Shown: one piece after another, positions 1-8,459 of the stretch
Layout of the letters: every line of letters begins with the position of its first letter
Position numbering within the stretch: position 1 is the first letter of the stretch
From: Trueperella pyogenes
GTDB lineage: Bacteria > Actinomycetota > Actinomycetes > Actinomycetales > Actinomycetaceae
Assembly: GCF_001070855.1 (NCBI RefSeq)
Contig: NZ_JVLH01000009.1
Span: forward strand, 124,001 to 188,000
Direction of reading: 5' to 3'
Length of the DNA: 64,000 bases
Notes under the pieces: generated by a model
The model's database searches: none
What the model saw: the letters and a program-made list of their open reading frames with translations, nothing else
Told to the model about the DNA's origin: nothing
Program-made: the position numbers and the translations under genes

Positions 1-894
1 GGCTCGCTCAATATCGCGAAAACCATGGATTCCCCGGACTTCTCCAAGACCATTGAGACCGCGATCCGCGGTTTGACCGCCGTCTCCGATCTGTCCGATA
101 TCGAGTCGGTGCCCTCGATCGCCCGCGGTAACGCCATGAGCCACGCCATCGGCCTGGGTCAAATGAACCTCCACGGCTACCTCGCTCGCGAGCACGTCTA
201 CTACGGCAGCGAAGAAGCCCTGGACTTCACGAATATGTACTTCATGGCCGTCGCCTACGAGGCCATTAAGGCCTCGTGCACAATTGCCCGCGAGCGCGGC
301 GTGAGCTTCGAAGGCTTTGAGGATTCCCAGTACGCCTCGGGCGAGTACTTCCGCAAGTACATCGACCAGGTGTGGGAGCCGCAAACTGAGCGTTGCCGCG
401 AACTTCTTGCGGCCTCGACAATCCACCTGCCCACGCAGGAGGATTGGGCGGCTCTGGCTGCCGACGTCGCCCAGTACGGTATGTACAACCAGAACCTGCA
501 GGCGGTCCCGCCGACCGGTTCTATCTCGTACATCAACGGCTCGACCTCGTCGATTCACCCGATCGTCTCGCGCATCGAAATCCGCAAGGAAGGCAAGATC
601 GGTCGCGTCTACTACCCGGCGCCCTACATGACGAACGAAAACCTGGAGTACTACCAGGACGCGTACGAAATCGGCCCCGAGAAGATCATCGACACCTACG
701 CGGTGGCGACCCAGCACGTCGATCAGGGCCTGTCGCTCACGCTGTTCTACCCCGATACGGTAACCACGCGTGACCTCAACAAGTCCTACATCTACGCGTG
801 GAGGAAGGGCATCAAGACCCTGTACTACATGCGACTGCGCCAAATGGCACTGGAAGGCACTGAAGTTTCGGGCTGCGTGTCCTGCATGCTGTGA
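1..894 (+). CDS. nrdE: Class Ib ribonucleoside-diphosphate reductase, alpha subunit (3' part only)
   Basis: The open frame runs in from the window edge, so the N-terminal part is missing; about 297 residues remain. They match the C-terminal half of NrdE, the catalytic subunit that reduces ribonucleoside diphosphates to deoxy forms in the cytoplasm. The finger-loop region [14 protein letters not shown] is present, and the protein ends CVSCML, the mobile redox-active cysteine pair re-reduced by NrdH-type redoxin. A strong hairpin follows the stop. The radical-generating partner nrdF is not next door but about 13.5 kb downstream, which is unusual for class Ib systems. Identification is secure. 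Confidence 0.97.
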   Translation, partial: GSLNIAKTMDSPDFSKTIETAIRGLTAVSDLSDIESVPSIARGNAMSHAIGLGQMNLHGYLAREHVYYGSEEALDFTNMYFMAVAYEAIKASCTIARERGVSFEGFEDSQYASGEYFRKYIDQVWEPQTERCRELLAASTIHLPTQEDWAALAADVAQYGMYNQNLQAVPPTGSISYINGSTSSIHPIVSRIEIRKEGKIGRVYYPAPYMTNENLEYYQDAYEIGPEKIIDTYAVATQHVDQGLSLTLFYPDTVTTRDLNKSYIYAWRKGIKTLYYMRLRQMALEGTEVSGCVSCML

Positions 895-917
895 CGTCAG
901 GTCCGTATAGCGGGTAA

Positions 918-945
918 AGCGGGGGTCGGGAAACCGGCCCCCGCT
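918..945 (+). terminator. Hairpin terminator after nrdE
   Basis: A 12-bp stem (918-929 with 934-945, one G-T pair) closes a GAAA tetraloop 24 bases after the nrdE stop. There is no strong T tract, so termination is inferred from stem strength and position. Confidence 0.75.
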
Positions 946-971
946 CTGCATGTGTGCTGGTGCGGGGGCTC

Positions 972-1041
972 GCGGCCTCGTCCGAGGCCACGGGAAGACA
1001 CACGGGGGGCGGCCTCGTCCACGGCCACGGAAAGTCACACG
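972..1041. repeat. Tandem imperfect 33-bp repeat
   Basis: Units 972-1004 and 1009-1041 match at about 29 of 33 positions, period 37. Each starts GCGGCCTCGTCC and ends ACACG. The second unit runs directly into the 58-bp inverted-repeat element at 1036-1093. Seen directly; function unknown. Confidence 0.75.
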
Positions 1042-1093
1042 AAGTCAGGAAAAGACACAGGGCATAACCTGTGACAAACACCGACTTCGTGTG
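1036..1093. repeat. 58-bp inverted-repeat element, copy 1
   Basis: Arms CACACGAAGTC (1036-1046) and GACTTCGTGTG (1083-1093) are perfect inverted repeats separated by 36 bases. The spacer holds a second hairpin, CACAGG with CCTGTG. A second copy with identical arms and the identical 36-base spacing lies at 12759-12816, and both spacers contain GACACAG near the left arm. It sits between nrdE and the gene starting at 1156, where it could fold in RNA or bind a dimeric protein. Confidence 0.85.
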
Positions 1094-1143
1094 GAGCAGG
1101 CTTAGAGGATGCTTGGAACGCGCCTGAACCTCAAGCCATTGCC

Positions 1144-1149
1144 TATGAT
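1144..1149 (+). promoter_or_regulatory. -10 box of a leaderless gene
   Basis: TATGAT lies six bases before the ATG at 1156, placing the predicted transcription start on the A of the start codon. No convincing -35 is visible. The sequence ATGATGGAGGCATGA recurs at the start of the ABC transporter gene at 3515. Confidence 0.5.
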
Positions 1150-1155
1150 GGAGGC

Positions 1156-1635
1156 ATGACGCAACCTGATCCGCAAAACTCCGGACCATTCACAGCCCCC
1201 GTCCCAATGAACGCTCCGGGATACGCGGAATCCGCGCAGGTACCGCAAGTGCCAGCGCCGTCCCCTGCAATGCCAGCGCCAACTCCCGCTGCACCCCAGC
1301 AGCCCCCGGTTTCCTCTCAGCCCCAAGTCGGCGCACCTCAATTCACCTACACGCCGACCACCCCGACGCTGGAAGCACGCGCAGTCCCCAGCAACGGCCC
1401 ACTGGTTCTTGCTCTTCTCGGCCTGTTCCTCATCGGTCTTTTCGGCTCGATTCCAGCGTGGGCATGGAGCACTTCCGCGATCAAGAACGCTCGCTCGGCG
1501 TCACTTCCCGAAAACTCTTATCAGAAGGCCCTTATGGCCCGTTCTCTGGGCATCGCGGGCACAATCATTCACTCTTGCCTGGTAGTTTTCCTCATCATTT
1601 ACGCGATCATCACGATCTCGCACGCGATTGGCTGA
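1156..1635 (+). CDS. Proline-rich small membrane protein (DUF4190-like)
   Basis: This 159-residue protein has a long, disordered Pro/Ala/Gln-rich N-terminal half (residues 1-75) followed by two hydrophobic segments at about 80-104 and 130-155. Between them lies a short polar stretch with SAIKNAR, the layout of DUF4190-type actinobacterial membrane proteins. It is probably a cytoplasmic-membrane protein of unknown role. The start has a TATGAT box six bases upstream, so the gene may be leaderless. The next gene starts a few bases after its stop, suggesting cotranscription with the ABC-class ATPase. Family assignment is by layout only. Confidence 0.75.
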   Translation: MTQPDPQNSGPFTAPVPMNAPGYAESAQVPQVPAPSPAMPAPTPAAPQQPPVSSQPQVGAPQFTYTPTTPTLEARAVPSNGPLVLALLGLFLIGLFGSIPAWAWSTSAIKNARSASLPENSYQKALMARSLGIAGTIIHSCLVVFLIIYAIITISHAIG

Positions 1636-1639
1636 ACTC

Positions 1640-3433
1640 ATGAGCACCTCAACCAATCCAGAGCGCGCACAGCGTCTTTCCGGCCAGAGTTCTACCGCTG
1701 AGTTCCGTAAACACACCGGCAGCGATGAAGAGCTCATCCGCACGCTTCACAAACTTGATGGACGTTCGTATCCGGCTTACAAGTCCGTCGTTGGAATGTG
1801 GGATTTCGGGAGTTTCTCGCTTTCAATCGACCGAATTCAGGCTGATCCCTATGCTCCGCCTTCAAAGGTACGTGCCATTTCAACCCCGCAGGAAATGGGG
1901 CTTCCGCAGGCAGCGATCGCCTCACCCGATGCTCGGGCAGCGTGTGCGGATTACTTACTCCGTGCTTTTAACCGTTCTCTGCGCGAGCGACGCCTTCATG
2001 ACATTCAGGTCATGTCCCCCAGCGTCGAGATTCTTGATCGCAGTGCCTGCACCGTCAAGCCCGACCGTGTTGAATTGCGTTTTGAAGTTCGCATGCCCGC
2101 ACGAGGCCGCACAATCCTTGGCCACCGCGCCGCACAGATTTTCGACCTCGACGTTCCGGATGCGGTCCAGGACACTTTCGACTACCTGAGCGATATTCCC
2201 GAAGTTGAGCGCGAACGCGAGGGCTTGTTGCGTCATATCGCGGTTTATGAAGACTACCGGACCCTGCAGCAGATCCTCATTGATCGCGGCTGGGTATCCT
2301 TCATCGCCAACGGTTCTGTTCTTGCCCGCCGCAGCGGAGTCTCGCAGTCCCCCATGGAGGGTGCACTTCCCTTCACCTCCCCCGCTACTCTCGAGGCCGA
2401 GGTCGAGCTTCCCCACGCGGGCATCCTTCGCGGGATGGCAATCGAGCCCGGAGTCACGGTGATTGTCGGCGGTGGATATCACGGTAAGTCCACGCTTTTG
2501 GGCGCGATTCAGCGCGGCGTTTATGCACACATTCCTGGAGATGGCCGCGAATACGTCGCGACCCTTGAGGATGCGATGAAGGTACGCGCTGCCGATGGTC
2601 GGGCGGTCACTGGCGTTGATGTTTCATCCTTCATCACTCATCTTCCGGGAAATGCCGACACAACGCGTTTCTCCACCGAGAATGCCTCAGGTTCGACGTC
2701 GCAGGCAGCATCCTTAGTTGAGTCAATCCAATTGGGTTCAACGCTCCTACTGATTGACGAAGACACCAGCGCAACGAACCTCATGATCCGTGATGCCCGT
2801 ATGCGCGAGCTAGTCCAAGCCGAGAAGGAGCCGATCACTCCCCTGGTTGATCGGATTTCCTCTCTTCACAAAGACCTGGGTGTCTCAACGATCCTCGTCA
2901 TGGGAGGATCGGGAGATTATCTCGATCAGGCTGATCGAGTCTTGATGATGGACCACTATCGCTGCCTAGACGTGAGCGATCGGGCCCGTCAAGTCATCGA
3001 AGAGCTTCCTCGCGTACATCAGAACCTGACAATGAGCGCTCCTTTAGCGCGGCGCACTCCTGCGCGCTTGCATTCCTCCGATCGTCCGAAGACAAAGGCA
3101 GCAGGTTTATCCTCGATCACCATCGACAAGATCAACCTTGACTTGGGCGATGTTGAGCAGATTGTGGATCCGGGACAGACCGAGGCGATTGCGTGGATGC
3201 TTCGCGGATTGCTGTATTCCTACGCGAATGGGACAAGTAGCCTCACTGATCTTTTGGCACGCCTTGAACGCACACTGAACTCTGAAGGTTTAGATGCTGT
3301 CGTCAAGTTCGGAGCGCACGGCCTGCCGGGACGCCTTGCTCGCCCACGCCTCGTCGATGTCGCGGCGGCGCTCAATCGCTTCCGGGGACTGAGGCTGAGC
3401 GAGGAAGAACCCTCCAGCACCACCAAAGACTAA
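1640..3433 (+). CDS. ABC-class ATPase (COG3044-type)
   Basis: A 597-residue soluble protein of the predicted ABC-class ATPase family (Pfam ABC_ATPase). The hallmark nucleotide loop GGGYHGKST is at residues 277-285, and an LLIDEDTSATN segment (Asp near 373) resembles a Walker B motif. The N-terminal 270 residues contain RxxLHKLDGRSYPAYK, typical of the family. No membrane domain is present. Biochemical function is not established for the family; links to RNA handling have been suggested. ATG 1640 was chosen; a TTG at 1628, overlapping the previous gene, is an alternative. Neither has a clear ribosome binding site, so translational coupling to the membrane-protein gene is likely. Confidence 0.85.
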   Translation: MSTSTNPERAQRLSGQSSTAEFRKHTGSDEELIRTLHKLDGRSYPAYKSVVGMWDFGSFSLSIDRIQADPYAPPSKVRAISTPQEMGLPQAAIASPDARAACADYLLRAFNRSLRERRLHDIQVMSPSVEILDRSACTVKPDRVELRFEVRMPARGRTILGHRAAQIFDLDVPDAVQDTFDYLSDIPEVEREREGLLRHIAVYEDYRTLQQILIDRGWVSFIANGSVLARRSGVSQSPMEGALPFTSPATLEAEVELPHAGILRGMAIEPGVTVIVGGGYHGKSTLLGAIQRGVYAHIPGDGREYVATLEDAMKVRAADGRAVTGVDVSSFITHLPGNADTTRFSTENASGSTSQAASLVESIQLGSTLLLIDEDTSATNLMIRDARMRELVQAEKEPITPLVDRISSLHKDLGVSTILVMGGSGDYLDQADRVLMMDHYRCLDVSDRARQVIEELPRVHQNLTMSAPLARRTPARLHSSDRPKTKAAGLSSITIDKINLDLGDVEQIVDPGQTEAIAWMLRGLLYSYANGTSSLTDLLARLERTLNSEGLDAVVKFGAHGLPGRLARPRLVDVAAALNRFRGLRLSEEEPSSTTKD

Positions 3434-3514
3434 GGGACGCACCGGGGGAAATCAGGGAAGGCCCAGGGCATCCCCCCATAGCACTCGCTCTACTCGGACA
3501 GCCATGATGGAGGC

Positions 3515-4246
3515 ATGAATACAGATCCATCTGCGACCCCGATCGTTCGCCTCGCTAACGTTTCCAAGGTTTACGGCATGGGCGATACCCAGGTCACCGC
3601 CCTCAATAACGTCACCGTTGACTTCTACTCTGGTGAATTCACCGCAATCATGGGCCCCTCCGGCTCGGGTAAGTCCACCATGATGCATATTCTTGCGGGA
3701 CTCGATTCGCTGACCTCAGGTCGCGTGCTTATCGAAAAAACAGAGATTACCGCTTTGAAAGATGCTGATCTGACGAAACTTCGCCGCGATCGCATCGGCT
3801 TCATCTTCCAGAGCTTCAACTTGATTCCCACCCTGGATGCCAAGGCAAACATCCTTCTCCCCTTGGAACTTGCGGGGCAGAAAGTCGATGAAGATTGGTT
3901 CACCTTCATTGTTTCTTCGCTGGGGCTCGAACAACGCCTCAGCCACAGACCATCAGAACTTTCGGGTGGCCAGCAGCAGCGCGTGGCCGTTGCTCGTGCA
4001 CTGATGAGCCGTCCGGCAGTCATCGTTGCTGATGAACCGACCGGTAACCTAGATTCTCACTCGACCTCAGAGGTTCTTGATCTATTGCGTCGAGCGGTTA
4101 CCGAGCTGGGTCAGTCCGTCATTATGGTCACTCACGATGTTCACGCCGCAACCTACGCTGATCGGGTCTTGGTTGTCCGTGACGGCCAAATTGTCTCTGA
4201 CCTGCGCAATGCTAGTGAAGAGCAGCTGAACGCTGCGTTGAGGTGA
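3515..4246 (+). CDS. ABC transporter ATP-binding protein (MacB/LolD type)
   Basis: A 243-residue nucleotide-binding subunit with Walker [10 protein letters not shown] (residues 47-55), Q-loop [10 protein letters not shown], signature LSGGQQQRV and Walker B VIVADEPT. The Q-loop and signature are those of the MacB/LolD/FtsE branch that pairs with FtsX-fold permeases. It overlaps the permease start by four bases (GTGA), so the two are translationally coupled and form one transporter. Such systems act as mechanotransmission pumps or export lipids, peptides or antibiotics; the substrate cannot be inferred here. A CATGAT box six bases before the ATG suggests a leaderless transcript. Confidence 0.95.
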   Translation: MNTDPSATPIVRLANVSKVYGMGDTQVTALNNVTVDFYSGEFTAIMGPSGSGKSTMMHILAGLDSLTSGRVLIEKTEITALKDADLTKLRRDRIGFIFQSFNLIPTLDAKANILLPLELAGQKVDEDWFTFIVSSLGLEQRLSHRPSELSGGQQQRVAVARALMSRPAVIVADEPTGNLDSHSTSEVLDLLRRAVTELGQSVIMVTHDVHAATYADRVLVVRDGQIVSDLRNASEEQLNAALR

Positions 4247-6798
4247 CATCCGTGAGCGCAACAACACGGCTGTTGAAAGCCAATCTTCATTCCCACGGTC
4301 GCCGCTATTTCTCAACTGGCTTGGCGGTTGCCATCTCCACCGCGTTCATCGTCATCACGCTTTTGTTCTCAAATACGATGACCTCCTCGCTTACCGGTAA
4401 CGTCCGTAATTCCTATCGCGGGACCACATCGGTGGTCACCTACAGCCCTTCAGAAGACGAGGCGCTGAACATGACGGCCGCCCAGGTCGGCAATGATTTC
4501 GATGCCATCACCCAAAAGATCGCAAAGATCCAGGGCGTGACGGCGGTTGGAATTACAACGCAACACCCCATTGCAGTGAAGGCCGGCAACGATCAGACAA
4601 CGCTCTTCCTCTCTCCAGCGCTCGCGGACCCCCTCAGCGCAGTGAAGATGAGTGAAGGCAAAGCCCCTGCCACGGCCTCGGAAATCGTCATTCCCCAGCG
4701 CACGGCAAAGGAATCTTCCCTCAAAATTGGCGACAAACTGACAAGCCTGTCCCGTGACGATGCGGTTTCTACGCACGAGTTCACCATCGTCGGAATCTAC
4801 TCTTCTGGAAATCGCGCTTTTGCACCGTCCTATGTGACGACAGAAGGTTTCGAGGCGAGCACGGGAATGAAGCCGACCGGCGAAATTCACGTTGCGACCA
4901 ATGCGCCTGCGGTGAATAAGTACGGCAATCCCTCAACCGATGATCAGGAACAGTGGACCCACAAGCTCACAACTGAACTGGCTTCAGTCAAGGGCGTCAA
5001 GGTAACGAGTGTTTCCGCAACCGTGGATAAAAGCCTGCGAGAGATTCAAGTCTCAGCGGCGATGCTCACCGCGATTGCGCTGATCTTCCCCGCAATTGCG
5101 ATCTTGGTTGCCTCGGTTGTCGTCTCTTCGACCTTCCGAGTACTGCTCCAACAGCGCAGGCGTGAATTGGCACTTCTGCGCGCACTGGGAGGAAGCACGA
5201 AGCAGGTGCGTTCTCTGGTTCGACGCGAGACCTATGCGGTTGGCGGGATTTCCTCGCTCGTCGGCATCGTCTTGGGACTCCTACTGGGCGGCTTGCTGAG
5301 CACACTCACAGAGGACACAAGTTTTATCGATGTGGTCTCTTCGATTTCGCCCCTCTATGTCGTGCTCGTGTGGCTCTTCGGTACCCTACTGACCGTTTTC
5401 GTTGGCCGCCGACCTGCCCGCGCGGTTTCTCAAGTTCCACCGATCGCTGCCCTTTCCCCGATTAACGAGGCCGATGCGACTTCCCAGAAGAGCCACCGTT
5501 TCGCGTTGACCCTGGGACTGCTGATGACGGTGCTGAGCGGTGGAAGTTTGTTCGCCTCACTTCGTATTCACAATGATTCGCAGAAATTCTTGGCCTCTTT
5601 CGGCCTGTCATTGCTGTGCTTGGTGGGCATTCTCATTACCTGCACCGTCATTGTCCCCGCGGCAACAAAGCTCTTTGGGAAGCTGTGGCCGGGAATGCTT
5701 GCGCGAATGGCACGCGAAAACACGGTCCGTAACCCCGGTCGAACAGCCGCAACCGGTACATCGATTGTCATTGGCGTCACCTTAGTTGTCACCATGATGG
5801 TCGGCGCCTCGTCGATGCGCGACTCCCTGATTAACGAAGTCAATGAGCGTCGTCCTTTCGATATTTCGGTGTCGAGCTTCAGCGACGAGGCCCTGAGTAG
5901 CGATATCCAGTCGCGCATCTCTTCGACCGATGGAGTTGCCGCTACAGTCCCTGTCTATTCCACCGTCGGCGGCGCTAATGCAGAGGATGGAACCATTGCC
6001 CCCGGCGGTAGTGGTTCTGAAGAGCCCGGAGCGATGCAAATTTTAGGAGAGCCCAACTACTCAACGGTCGCGCACTCGAGCGTCGACCAGATCGACGATG
6101 CGACTGTGATGGTCAGTTTGGGTTCCCTGGATGGGAAGAACATCAAGCTGTGTGCAGCCGAAGGGTCTTGCATGACCCTGAAGGCAAAGTACGACAAGAA
6201 TTCCACAGCACCGTATAAGGTCAGTCAGGCGAATCTACTGAAAATTGCTCCCAAGGCTCCAATTACCGGAATGATTGTCAAGCTCAAGGATGGTGCCTCT
6301 GCGACAACTGTCCAGAAGAACCTGGAAAAGATTGACACCGGTCTGTCTGTTGGCGGTTCAGCGATCGAACGTGAGATGTACACGGGCATCATTAACCGGA
6401 TGCTGCTCATTGTCGTCGCTCTACTGGGAGTGTCTGTCCTGGTTGCACTGGTGGGCGTTGCGAACACTCTGTCACTGTCAGTTGCCGAACGCACCCGCGA
6501 AAATGGCCTGCTTCGAGCCCTTGGCCTGACCAAGAGGCAGATGAAATCCATGCTCGCTCTTGAAGCATTGTTCATCTCGGTGACAGGAGCGCTTATTGGA
6601 ACCGCCTGCGGAATCTTCTTTGGAGCGATCGGCATCCTTGCGCTTCCCCTGGAAGGCGTAACGGTCTTCATCACCATCCCATGGATGCAGATCCTTGCGG
6701 TGGTCATGATCGCGATCCTTGCTGCACTCCTTGCCTCGTGGCTACCTGGTCGCAGAGCAGCAAAGGTCAGTCCTTCGGTCGCCCTGGCTACCGAATAA
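4243..6798 (+). CDS. FtsX-like ABC transporter permease (two FtsX domains)
   Basis: An 851-residue membrane protein with a first transmembrane helix at about 24-45, a large extracellular domain to about 270, and an FtsX-type bundle with QRRRELALLRALGGS between helices. A second half repeats the plan, with extracellular domain at about 535-690 and a final bundle containing ERTRENGLLRALGLTKRQ. This tandem FtsX architecture is typical of Gram-positive MacB-like permeases that work without a periplasmic adaptor. Start GTG 4243 overlaps the ATPase stop; GTG 4252 is an alternative. A very strong terminator follows. Substrate unknown; antimicrobial-peptide or lipoprotein handling are possibilities. 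Confidence 0.93.
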   Translation: MTSVSATTRLLKANLHSHGRRYFSTGLAVAISTAFIVITLLFSNTMTSSLTGNVRNSYRGTTSVVTYSPSEDEALNMTAAQVGNDFDAITQKIAKIQGVTAVGITTQHPIAVKAGNDQTTLFLSPALADPLSAVKMSEGKAPATASEIVIPQRTAKESSLKIGDKLTSLSRDDAVSTHEFTIVGIYSSGNRAFAPSYVTTEGFEASTGMKPTGEIHVATNAPAVNKYGNPSTDDQEQWTHKLTTELASVKGVKVTSVSATVDKSLREIQVSAAMLTAIALIFPAIAILVASVVVSSTFRVLLQQRRRELALLRALGGSTKQVRSLVRRETYAVGGISSLVGIVLGLLLGGLLSTLTEDTSFIDVVSSISPLYVVLVWLFGTLLTVFVGRRPARAVSQVPPIAALSPINEADATSQKSHRFALTLGLLMTVLSGGSLFASLRIHNDSQKFLASFGLSLLCLVGILITCTVIVPAATKLFGKLWPGMLARMARENTVRNPGRTAATGTSIVIGVTLVVTMMVGASSMRDSLINEVNERRPFDISVSSFSDEALSSDIQSRISSTDGVAATVPVYSTVGGANAEDGTIAPGGSGSEEPGAMQILGEPNYSTVAHSSVDQIDDATVMVSLGSLDGKNIKLCAAEGSCMTLKAKYDKNSTAPYKVSQANLLKIAPKAPITGMIVKLKDGASATTVQKNLEKIDTGLSVGGSAIEREMYTGIINRMLLIVVALLGVSVLVALVGVANTLSLSVAERTRENGLLRALGLTKRQMKSMLALEALFISVTGALIGTACGIFFGAIGILALPLEGVTVFITIPWMQILAVVMIAILAALLASWLPGRRAAKVSPSVALATE

Positions 6799-6834
6799 GA
6801 CCGGAATATTCAGGCTTTCTGCCAGATCACAAGT

Positions 6835-6878
6835 AAGGGTGTGGGGCCGGGCGGTTTTCCGTCCGGCCCCACACCCTT
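6835..6878. terminator. Strong shared terminator (20-bp stem)
   Basis: Left arm 6835-6854 pairs with 6859-6878 across a TTTT loop, with one G-T pair in 20. It lies between convergent genes (FtsX permease and patatin) and can serve both. It belongs to a family of GTGGGGCCGG hairpins seen again at 27375, 42390 and 46602. Confidence 0.92.
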
Positions 6879-6929
6879 GTTATTCAAGGTGCTGAGTTTC
6901 TTCACCGCTGATGAGCGCTGAAGACTACC

Positions 6930-7826
6930 TTAGAGCCCCAAAAAAGCTTCCCAACGGGGAAGATCCCGACGTGCCAGAGCAACTCCGGCGTCAAAGGCAT
7001 CTTCAAGGCGGTCAACATTCATCTCCATCTTGTCGATGGCTAGATCTTCGGGGGTCACGATCAGCGCACGTCCCTGTTCCTCCAGCTCAAATAGCTTCCG
7101 GCGGGCAGCGTTGTAGGCAACGGTACGGCGGGCCACGGCCTCGGCAATGGAGGGAAGATGGGGGAAAGCCAGCCTGAGGGTGGAGTAAACGCCGGGCTTG
7201 ATCGGGGACTTGACGAATTCTCGCGGGCGCGTAAGGACGACGAAGAACTTGCGGTAGCCATCGCGCATGGGTGCATCCAGCGGGATTCCGCCATCGGGCC
7301 CAAGGGCTCCATCAACGTAGGTATCGCCATCGATCGTGACCGTCGGCATGATGATCGGCAGCGTCGAGGAGGCGCGAACGCAGCGGCCTATTTCTTCCAC
7401 CGTGCGCATATCCTCCTTGGTGAACCAGACTTCTTCACCTCGGGTCGCATTGAAAGCTCCGATGCGAACCTCTGCTGGATTCGAAAGGAAAGTATCGAGG
7501 TCCAAAGGTGCATCGCCGTCGGGCTGAGCGATTTCGTCATACAGATAGTCGACGTTAAACATCCCACGGCCGTGCACCCAGTGCTTGATACCCCCAAATT
7601 CGGGGCTGTCGGCGACTGTCGTGAAAGTATCGTGAGCACGCTGAGCATCACGAGACACATAGTTAACGGTGTTCGATGAACCCGCCGAAATCCCCGAAAC
7701 ATGAGGGAAATCAATTCCTTCGTCGATCAGGGTTGCGGTGATTCCAGCGGTGAAAGCACCGCGCATACCGCCACCTTCAAAAACCAGGGCTGTGTCATCA
7801 ATGTGCTTGAGAGTTTTCGCGTTCAC
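6930..7826 (-). CDS. Patatin-like phospholipase
   Basis: A 298-residue protein of the bacterial patatin family. It has the oxyanion-hole motif GGGMRG at residues 18-23, the nucleophile elbow GISAG with Ser47, and an Asp-Gly-Ala element (YVDGALGPDGG) near residue 165, giving the Ser-Asp dyad of an acyl hydrolase. No signal peptide or membrane helix is seen, so it should act on lipids at the cytoplasmic face. The closest named relatives by motif are YjjU/RssA-like proteins. The GTG start has TAGAGT six bases upstream and no Shine-Dalgarno site, so it looks leaderless. It converges on the FtsX permease. Confidence 0.92.
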   Translation of the reverse strand: MNAKTLKHIDDTALVFEGGGMRGAFTAGITATLIDEGIDFPHVSGISAGSSNTVNYVSRDAQRAHDTFTTVADSPEFGGIKHWVHGRGMFNVDYLYDEIAQPDGDAPLDLDTFLSNPAEVRIGAFNATRGEEVWFTKEDMRTVEEIGRCVRASSTLPIIMPTVTIDGDTYVDGALGPDGGIPLDAPMRDGYRKFFVVLTRPREFVKSPIKPGVYSTLRLAFPHLPSIAEAVARRTVAYNAARRKLFELEEQGRALIVTPEDLAIDKMEMNVDRLEDAFDAGVALARRDLPRWEAFLGL

Positions 7827-7832
7827 CCTTCG

Positions 7833-7838
7833 ACTCTA
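7833..7838 (-). promoter_or_regulatory. -10 box of the patatin gene (leaderless)
   Basis: On the minus strand TAGAGT stands six bases before the GTG start at 7826, the spacing expected when transcription begins on the start codon. The -35 is not recognisable. Confidence 0.45.
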
Positions 7839-7889
7839 CGGCGCAAAGTGGGGGCACGCGAAGGGCTGGGGACGAATATATGGCGAAAA

Positions 7890-8369
7890 TTACCTGTTTT
7901 TTGTTCCCGTGAATACGACGTAGTGATAGAAAACGAAACGGAAAGCCGTTCCCAGTGCAAAGCCGACGACATAGGCAGAAATATTGTCAGCCAGAGGTGA
8001 ATTCAAACCGAGGATGTGGTGCGTGAACAGCAGGCAGAACTGCGTAATTCCAATGCCGCACACATTCGCAAAGAAGAATAGAAATGCTTCACGTCCCGCG
8101 TTTTCCTGAGTACGCCCGCGGTAGGTCCACACGCGGTTCATGATCCACGAGTAGATGGTTGCAATGCTGGCTGCAAGCGCGTTCGCGGTGTTGACATGGC
8201 CTGAAAGGAATCCCAGCGGTCCGTGCTGAAAAAGGTTGAACAGCCCCATGTCGATGACGAAAGCGGTTGCTCCAACCAAACCGAATTGGATGAATTCTTT
8301 AATCCACGCGCGCAGAGTTTCAGCGAGGCTCTGGGGGGGTTGTGTAGTGATGTGTTGATCTGTGGGCAC
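7890..8369 (-). CDS. GtrA-like membrane protein
   Basis: A 159-residue protein with four hydrophobic helices and the GtrA signature: FIQFGLVGATAFVIDMGLF at the first helix and YSWIMNRVWTYRG between helices two and three. GtrA-family proteins act in the cytoplasmic membrane in transfer of lipid-linked sugars for glycan or teichoic-acid decoration. The longer frame to 8786 overlaps the divergent peptidase gene and lacks homology upstream; GTG 8369 was chosen because a TAAAAT box sits seven bases before it. No glycosyltransferase partner is adjacent, so the glycan cannot be named. Confidence 0.9.
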   Translation of the reverse strand: MPTDQHITTQPPQSLAETLRAWIKEFIQFGLVGATAFVIDMGLFNLFQHGPLGFLSGHVNTANALAASIATIYSWIMNRVWTYRGRTQENAGREAFLFFFANVCGIGITQFCLLFTHHILGLNSPLADNISAYVVGFALGTAFRFVFYHYVVFTGTKNR

Positions 8370-8376
8370 GGTACTG

Positions 8377-8382
8377 ATTTTA
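8377..8382 (-). promoter_or_regulatory. -10 box of the gtrA-like gene (leaderless)
   Basis: Minus-strand TAAAAT lies seven bases before GTG 8369. About 65 bp separate it from the opposing -10 of the peptidase gene, so 8370-8459 is a compact divergent promoter. Confidence 0.55.
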
Positions 8383-8447
8383 ACGTTTAATTTAAGGGCG
8401 TTTGGCCAGCATGTCCCGAACGGTCTCCAGATGCGTGTGCACTCCCT

Positions 8448-8453
8448 TACAGT
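8448..8453 (+). promoter_or_regulatory. -10 box of the S9 peptidase gene (leaderless)
   Basis: TACAGT six bases before ATG 8460; no Shine-Dalgarno site is present, consistent with a leaderless transcript. Confidence 0.45.
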
Positions 8454-8459
8454 ATCCGT

